A stretch of 64,000 nucleotides of DNA from Armillaria gallica (taxonomy: Eukaryota; Basidiomycota; Agaricomycetes; Agaricales; Physalacriaceae): contig JBANDB010000004.1 in the NCBI GenBank assembly GCA_037576215.1, positions 2,418,001 through 2,482,000 of the forward strand, read 5' to 3'. Shown here one piece after another: positions 58,670 to 64,000 of this stretch. Numbering within the stretch: position 1 is the first letter of the stretch; every line of letters begins with the position of its first letter. The notes below the pieces were generated by a model that was not told the DNA's origin, searched no databases, and saw only the letters and a program-made list of their open reading frames with translations. A program made the translations under genes and the position numbers.

Positions 58670-59393
58670 AATCAGAATATCGCCCTGACAAGGCCACCTC
58701 CTAGCACCGAAACCTACACCACCCGCGGCAGAATGGGTCATCTACACGACATAAGAAAATCACCACGCAAGAAGGAGGGGCACAACGCACCGTGTTACCG
58801 TACTTGCCAAACTTGCCCTTCTTCCCATCCTGGCCTGGGTCCTGCTGGAGCCCAACAGAATTGGTGCCCGCTCCAGGAGGCGGAGGCGCGTTGACGTTTG
58901 AGTGAGCAGCCATGAAAGGCTTGTACTCTTTCTTCTCTGAGGGAGCGGGGGGTATGGATCTGCCTCCTGTGGGTGGGATGTATGCGGGAGGTAGTGTCCG
59001 AGAAGGCACGCTCGTCTGAACATACTTAGTTCGCGGGGAAGAGAGCCTTGCAGCCATTATGCTCCCCGAGCCACCAATCAGCGTTGGTCTCTTCGACTAT
59101 GATGATGATGTCCCCAGCTACGAACGAGAAGTCGTCGGGGTCCGAGACGTCGAGGTTGTATGCCTAGAGTGCTTTGGCTTGGACGACGGCTGGTCCTGGT
59201 CCTGGTGGGGGCAGGGAGGGCAACCTATATGTGGATGGAGCCGGTGTCGATGCCGCTTAGAGGGAGGATAGCTTTCTCTGCAGACCGGTACCCGTAGGAG
59301 GAAATCAACGTTGGAGGCGGTCTGAGAGGCGATGTGGGTGAGAAGCGTCGTCTCGAAGTGGAAGAAGGGAAGGGGCGGTCGCCATTTCATCAT
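58670..59393 (-). pseudogene. SH3-protein relic copy S7, nearly full length
   Basis: This is the only copy with the N-terminus: LLTHIASQTASNVDFLLR, a typical opening for Lsb1/Pin3-like proteins. It is followed by a Pro-rich stretch and an almost complete SH3 domain with an in-frame stop in the first strand (KAL-TAG-AYNLD), then DDFSFVAGDIIIIVEETNAD, WWLGEHNGCKAL, a frame slip, PPTGGRSIPPAPSEKKEYKP, PPPPGAGTNSVG, KFGKYGNT, an intron, and a tail with a deletion after AAGGVGFGA. At least three lesions are present. Confidence 0.75.
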
Positions 59394-59503
59394 TTCCGAT
59401 CGGCCAGATCACGCAATCTGATTGGATGCAACTTAGACGCCGTCGAACATTGGCACCTATTGGACTACCCGTCGAAATAGATCGCAGTACCATAACAACC
59501 GAA

Positions 59504-60172
59504 TAATTGGAGAAATTTTTTTTTTTTTTTTTTTTTTGTGGAACGTTTATTATAGCTTTGTACACCCTGCACAGCAGGAGCCTTCCGACTAGCGGAATGG
59601 CACGCCAAAGACGTTGTACTCAGCCCGTTAGTAGGTCAAGGTCTGTAACCTTGTGAGCGTGATTGAAATTCTTTGGTATGTAGCGAATTTTGAAGAGTGA
59701 AGGCGCCGCATGATAGACTGGCCACACGAGGTAAATGCGTTTATGCACAGACTTCCGCACTTTGTCGAGCAAGTCTCGTGTGGGACTCCATCACATAGGC
59801 TCCGGCTTGATCCCGTTTGGTACCAAGCCTTCATCGCCTACATGATAATACCCACTAACACCCTGTTTTCTCTTGTCCAGTCTTCATGGAGGGAGCTTTC
59901 CTGCAGAAGCGTACCCTGCCATGTCTTTAGAACAAGAGAGATTTGTATCGCCTTCTTTTGAAACTTCTTTCTGTCTGATAGTGTGCAGTCTAGTCGCATT
60001 CGACGGTTCATTGCATTTAACCACCTTTGTTCAACTTCATGTGGTGTGTAGTTTGACCTTTCATTTATGACTCGGTCATTTCGGATCTTCCAAACAAGGT
60101 GTGCTGACTCTGATATCAATATCCGACGGAATCTTTCAGTGCCACGTTTGGTTAAGCTTTTAATTGGAGAAA
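59504..60172 (-). mobile_element. 5'-truncated LINE (645 bp) with 12 bp target-site duplication
   Basis: TAATTGGAGAAA at 59504-59515 and 60161-60172 flanks the insert 59516-60160 exactly. The insert starts (plus strand) with an unbroken run of about 21 T, that is, a poly(A) tail at its 3' end on minus. It encodes the C-terminus of a Tad-like reverse-transcriptase polyprotein: RILISESAHLVWKIRNDRVI, EVEQRWLNAMNRRMRLD, FQKKAIQISLVLKTWQGTL and EDWTRENRVLVGI. The 387 bp open frame that runs through the left duplication to 60224 includes 22 codons of host sequence. Only the last ~650 bp of a several-kb element integrated. Confidence 0.9.
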
Positions 60173-60396
60173 GTTTTGTTACCGTCTCCGGCTCGTTCAC
60201 ACAGAAAGGAAGGCGTCTGAACATCCTGGATATTCAATACCTTTTTATCAGCATCAACATCGCCACTGGCCGCAACACTTGAACAAAGCACCGAAACCTG
60301 TACAGCCAAAAAATCCGCACTGAAAATAGTCATCCAGACCATTCAACCAGAGCCCGCTACAAGATAATCGTCAGAGCAAAGCCGATTCGTGTAGTG

Positions 60397-60670
60397 CTAA
60401 CAGGTAATATCACCATTGACTTCAGCCTGGATGGCAATCTCGGCCTCAAAGTTGACGTTGAGGTCCAAGCGGAGCTTCAGAGCCTCCTTTCGCTTGCCTG
60501 TCTGAGTCTAGTGTCGAGGACGCAACTAGATTCGCAGACTTATCGGGTACGCCATAGATGGAGGGAGTAGCAGTGCGAGCAGACATTTCTTTGTGATGGA
60601 AAGATAAGTCGTGGGTGACCGCCCTCGCTGTAGTAACTGGCCCCATCGATGCACGTCGAGGCCTGTACAT
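60397..60670 (-). CDS. Small two-exon gene (76 aa)
   Basis: Exon 1 (60670-60551, 40 codons) reads MYRPRRASMGPVTTARAV then HHKEMSARTATPSIYG. A 43 bp intron (60508-60550, GTACCC...CTAG) joins in phase to exon 2 (60507-60397): KRKEALKLRLDLNVNFEAE, IAIQAEVNGDIT and the stop. The alternating hydrophobic pattern LRLDLNVNFEAEIAIQAEV predicts a beta-rich C-terminus; similar short endings (LRLDLNLEVEV... GDLT) occur in small uncharacterised Agaricomycete proteins. The open frame continues upstream without an ATG (VVFKKPTRRV), so an earlier exon is possible. The function is unknown. Confidence 0.55.
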
Positions 60671-61540
60671 TACGCGGCGAGTGGGCTTCTTGAAAACAAC
60701 ACGAAGGCGGGAGAAGCAGGAGACTTGCGCGACGAAGGTACAAAGCGAGGACTGATCTTCTATTTTACGACGTAAAATACATGAGTTCGTTCCGAGTCCT
60801 TTTGCTGATCGGGTGCTTTAATTTGTGACCCTTTGTTGTTTGAGCAAATACGAGAAGCAAGGCCTGCCAGTAAGAAGCAGAGCCGCGACAACCGAGGAGC
60901 TTGCCGAAAAAAATTGATTACCATTAGTGACGCCGCGATCGCATGCCGTTCACCTTGGATGTAGACAGATGTAGACCCACAAGGCAGTGGCTCTCGGCTG
61001 ACCACTATGATACCTTGCTGAGCAGTTGATCTTACACGCCATTCGCCGATTTTGTTTGTCCCTTAAACAGGATGATATCATCACACTGGTGCAATACCGA
61101 CAAGTAAACCATACATCATGAATACTCTCTGTAATCTCATGCGAAAGCCTCCTCTAATAGCAGCACCAGCATCGGACCCCATACCACCTGCAGGAGATCT
61201 GGACAGCGCGTGAGAAAACGACACAAGAAAATGGAAAGCACAACACACCAATGTTGTCAAACTTGTTCTCCTAACCCGCGTCCTATTCTGTTAAATTCTA
61301 AAACGGATTCAAAATTAGGTCAGAAATGCTGGATAGCCTGGATGCGCACCCGGGAACGCCCTGTGTATTTTCAGGTGAATCTGGTGCGGTTTAGAGTATC
61401 CGGCTCGAACCTGAGCCAGCAATTGGAAATCAAATAAAGGGCCATCATGAGAGCGATGTCTTGTCGTCGCAAGTACATGGAGGAAAGTTCTTGTTCATTG
61501 CGAATAACGACGCGTCACAAATAGATACACGTTCTCTAAT
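60671..61540. other. No supportable gene
   Basis: Short frames only. 61,090-61,260 resembles the flank of other SH3 relics (AGCAGCACCAGCATCGGACC). Confidence 0.4.
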
Positions 61541-61544
61541 CAAA

Positions 61545-62061
61545 ATATTGCTCTACCACCAACGCCAGACCTGGGCTATCTAGACGACACATAAAAACAC
61601 ATCACGCAAAACGAAAAGACCCAACGTTATATTTATTTTTTGATAATTTACTCTTCTTCCGGGTCCTGCACTAGAGTCGATACCGGGATTAGGTACACTT
61701 TCTTCTCCGTGTGAACTGGATGGCTGGGATGGGGACCGGGACGCGCAATTTTTTCGACATACTTCGCTGCCAAAAACGCGAAACCGTCAACTAACTCGAA
61801 GAGATGCACTTTCTGACTGGAATTTTGAATATTAGTTGTTTTACTGCGGCCAATCAAGAAGAAAGACGACGGAGTAGTTGGACTCCAAAGAGCGAGACAT
61901 TGTATCGGGTGAACGTGCCGATTGGGATAAAGGCAGCGACCGTTACTACTCTGCTCACGTGACTGTGACACGTCGCGTTCGACGAACAGCATTCCTCTGT
62001 AAGAAGGAATGTTCTGGTAGACTGTTCTCGAGTCTGCAGATCTGAACTTTGAGAACATCAA
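61545..62061 (-). pseudogene. SH3-protein relic copy S8, most decayed
   Basis: Readable pieces are FAFLAAKYVEKIARPGPHPS and TEKKVYLIPV, then LVQDPEEE, matching the SH3 end and linker (LFPANYVEKI, TEKKEYKPF, LQQDPGQ) of the other copies. The tail exon near 61,560 is reduced to a few bases, and the promoter-like repeat at 61,495-61,550 is diverged. Confidence 0.6.
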
Positions 62062-62820
62062 TCTAATAATGCAAATATGCAGCCGTTCTAATCAGAATAT
62101 GTGTTTACGCTGGCCGACGGAGAATTTAGATATCGGACCTCGCCTCCCGATGGAAATGAAGAGCTTTTACTATCCACGTCTGCATGCAAGCAGTACATAG
62201 GACGGGACTGATCACAAAAGTAACACGTACAGATGACTTGTAAAGAAAACGGGAAATGAATTCTCCAGGAAGCGATCTGCCTGCCCGCAAGGTAAGCTAC
62301 ACATCTTAGGATATTTAAGCCGATATTTTGTCTATGTTAAACACTTTATAAAGTAACGGGCGATTTCTGATTCCTAACCTTGCTGAGCCAGGCGCAGGTT
62401 CAGATTGTTACGGCGCCGAGTAAACTCTAGGGCGGCACCATCGTCTAATAGTAGTCCTTTAGGACAATTTTTAACGATTTTATTCCTGGCTCATTTGTTG
62501 TCTGAAATCATCGTCCAGTAGTTCGTTCGATCCTCAAACCTTGCTGAGCTAAGCTCACGCTAGGAGTCGGTAAGTCTTCGTAGCGACGGGTATCTACTAT
62601 CAAAAAACTAACATATTGATTGGTTCATACATCATACGCACAAAGATAACGGGGAAAGGTATACATAACAGGGATACTGATTTAGAGAACCCAGCTGAAC
62701 AGATCATAGGTAGATGCATGGTACAAGTCGTGAATGAAACACCGTGAAGAGGGCCCGCATAAGTTCACGATAAGGCGGAATGATGTGATGGACCGAGAAA
62801 GAGCTTGGGAAGTAAGACTG
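62062..62820. other. No gene; pair of short direct repeats
   Basis: AACCTTGCTGAGC(C/T)A occurs at about 62,378 and 62,537, with CATCGTC(C/T)A and AGTAGT words inside each interval. This suggests a diverged ~155 bp tandem repeat. Otherwise nothing was seen. Confidence 0.4.
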
Positions 62821-63270
62821 TTAATGACAAATATTGACCCAGATACAAGACTTACAAACACGGTAGTGACGTCGATAAAAATTGAGCTTTCTACAAAAGC
62901 CAATGCAGTGCAGCGTCACCCTCTCTCCCCGGGTCAACTCGTGTCCACAGTAGGGACAAAGAGTAGAAGTACCGCAGTGTGTCTCGAGGACATGATCCGG
63001 ATATACCTTCGCGTTCATCGAGTGCGCCCGCGGTCCGCACGCGAAACATTTCACCTTTCTGTAATCTTTCCGACGGTAGCCACGATGACGCTCCCTTAGA
63101 TGCTGGCGGATGTTACGTCCCAGGATCATTTCAAAGCAGAGCGAGCAGTAAAGGTGATCAAACTGCATTTCACGCTCATAATAGAAGTGGTAGCTGTTAT
63201 CAAGGGTCAACGTTTGACTCCACTCAACGAGTGTTGAACGAGGTAACAGTTTCCAATACCTAGGAGACCT
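62821..63270 (-). CDS. Zinc-finger protein (three C2H2-like modules), 5' end uncertain
   Basis: The open frame to 62821 contains CSLCFEMILGRNIRQHLRERH (Cys-x2-Cys-x12-His-x4-His), CFACGPRAHSMN...DHVLETH (x2, x14, x4) and CPYCGHELTRGERVTLHC. These are three consecutive zinc-binding modules linked by basic segments (RGYRRKDYRKVK). Likely start codons are the ATG of EREMQF (about 63,168) or an upstream exon, since the frame stays open to about 63,270 with an AG acceptor near 63,276. The 3' end may continue through an intron after FCRK. Such proteins bind nucleic acid. The neighbours are kinase copy 3 on the same strand. Confidence 0.6.
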   Translation of the reverse strand, partial: RSPRYWKLLPRSTLVEWSQTLTLDNSYHFYYEREMQFDHLYCSLCFEMILGRNIRQHLRERHRGYRRKDYRKVKCFACGPRAHSMNAKVYPDHVLETHCGTSTLCPYCGHELTRGERVTLHCIGFCRKLNFYRRHYRVCKSCIWVNICH

Positions 63271-63321
63271 GAAGATGATATTAGCATAATGCCGCGGATA
63301 CTCAGTAGGACTTGCAATGGT

Positions 63322-64000
63322 TTACAGGTTCGAAAATGTATCGGAGGGCCGAATTTCCTGTCGACACGCTGTCACTAGAGCTGTACCAGTAACATAATCG
63401 ATTAGATCGCACCCAAAATCCACTACGCCATAGTCGTTAGAAGTAGGTCGTCTTTGAACAGCATCGAATTGGTATGTGCTAGAATGAGTAAGTGCCGCGG
63501 AGCTTGAAACGTACGGCTGCAGCGCATAAGAGCTAAAAAAAAAATGAGCGGTGGTTAAGACAGTTCTGGAAAACTCAAGACATGATACAGACTGACGAGA
63601 TGAGCTGGAGGAATCAGCTCCTGAAGCGTCTGTGGTATAGCCGGAATCTGGACTCTGGCTTCGAGACAAGTCACTTACGTAGACATTAGACATCCGAGAA
63701 GAGGGTAATCATGGATGAGGAACGTACCTAGCACTCTGCAATGTCGCATCATTATCATAACGCCGAGATACGCTGGCAGTGGCATTGACAATCTTATCCT
63801 TTCAAGACCCAAGATGCTGAGCACATACACTGTGATGTTCCCCTCCTTTATTACCTCCGGACAAGGCTTGATTTCGCCTGCTAAGTCCTTTGAAATTTGT
63901 TCCGCCGTTGGTCGTTTACTGGGAGAAGCTGTGAGACACGCCATTACAATTGACCATAGGCCATCTTGGAAAAGATGTTGGGGTCGCAGTGGTCGGCTTC
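63322..64000 (-). CDS. Protein kinase copy 3, C-terminal part (5' end outside window)
   Basis: The frame runs from the right edge (PLRPQHLFQDGLWS, MACLTASPSKRPTAEQISK, LAGEIKPCPEVIKEGN) through a last kinase exon ending at a GTACGT donor near 63,728. As in copy 2, it joins in phase to a Ser-rich tail (SQSPDSGYTTDASGADSSSS). A further intron with a T-rich acceptor near 63,540 leads to SYALQPYVSSSAALTHSST and VVDFGCDLIDYVTGTALV, then a stop near 63,324. The Arg codon that is TGA in copy 2 is intact here. This copy shows the normal kinase tail, without PX-PH. Confidence 0.7.

Noticed and set aside
1..64000. tRNA, rRNA or CRISPR arrays
   Set aside because: No cloverleaf-like GGTTCGA context with matching arms, no rRNA core words and no spaced identical short repeats were found on reading.

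Overview
The window is nuclear DNA of a basidiomycete fungus, most likely an Agaricomycete. Genes are split by many 43-70 bp introns with GTRNGT-type donors. The recognisable families are typical of Agaricomycete accessory genome: HGDIRGAN-type protein kinases, an expanded multi-membrane-span family, an SH3 protein family and a canonical Rep/helicase Helitron. No bacterial signals, tRNA, rRNA or CRISPR array were seen.

Most of the window is a gene-duplication graveyard. Left edge (1-7331): a protein kinase gene runs off the window, a 96 bp LINE tail sits just upstream of it, and a four-exon gene for a tandem-repeat protein follows. 8.4-12.0 kb holds two non-autonomous DNA transposons with clean target-site duplications (a TA-flanked element and a hAT-like element with an 8 bp duplication). 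12.9-20.3 kb is a Helitron: a 1,519-codon Rep/helicase spoiled by one nonsense codon in its Walker B motif, plus a companion ORF.

21-27 kb and 43-62 kb contain at least eight decayed copies of an SH3-domain gene (Lsb1/Pin3-like), all on the minus strand and all broken in different ways. Mixed in are fragments of a membrane protein, a duplicated segment (about 24.9-27.2 kb versus 53.1-55.6 kb), and copies of an unnamed family that I call the MDDL family after its first residues.

27.5-42.7 kb is a tandem array of four plus-strand multi-span membrane-protein genes (two intact, two broken). Each has a similar TATA-containing promoter, and three of the four are followed convergently by an MDDL-family tail on the minus strand. 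An N-terminal pseudogene of carnitine O-acetyltransferase lies between copies three and four, and one MDDL copy was split by an insertion carrying a coiled-coil ORF.

47.8-50.3 kb is a kinase copy fused in frame to a PX-PH module of the Bem3/RhoGAP type. The kinase lost its catalytic loop by an 11 bp microhomology deletion. 56.7-57.7 kb is an intact membrane-protein gene. 59.5-60.2 kb is a 5'-truncated LINE with a perfect 12 bp target-site duplication. 60.4-60.7 kb is a small two-exon gene, 62.8-63.2 kb a zinc-finger gene, and a third kinase copy runs off the right edge. The three kinase copies (left edge, 50 kb, right edge) share one strand, so the window may be one period of a larger tandem duplication.
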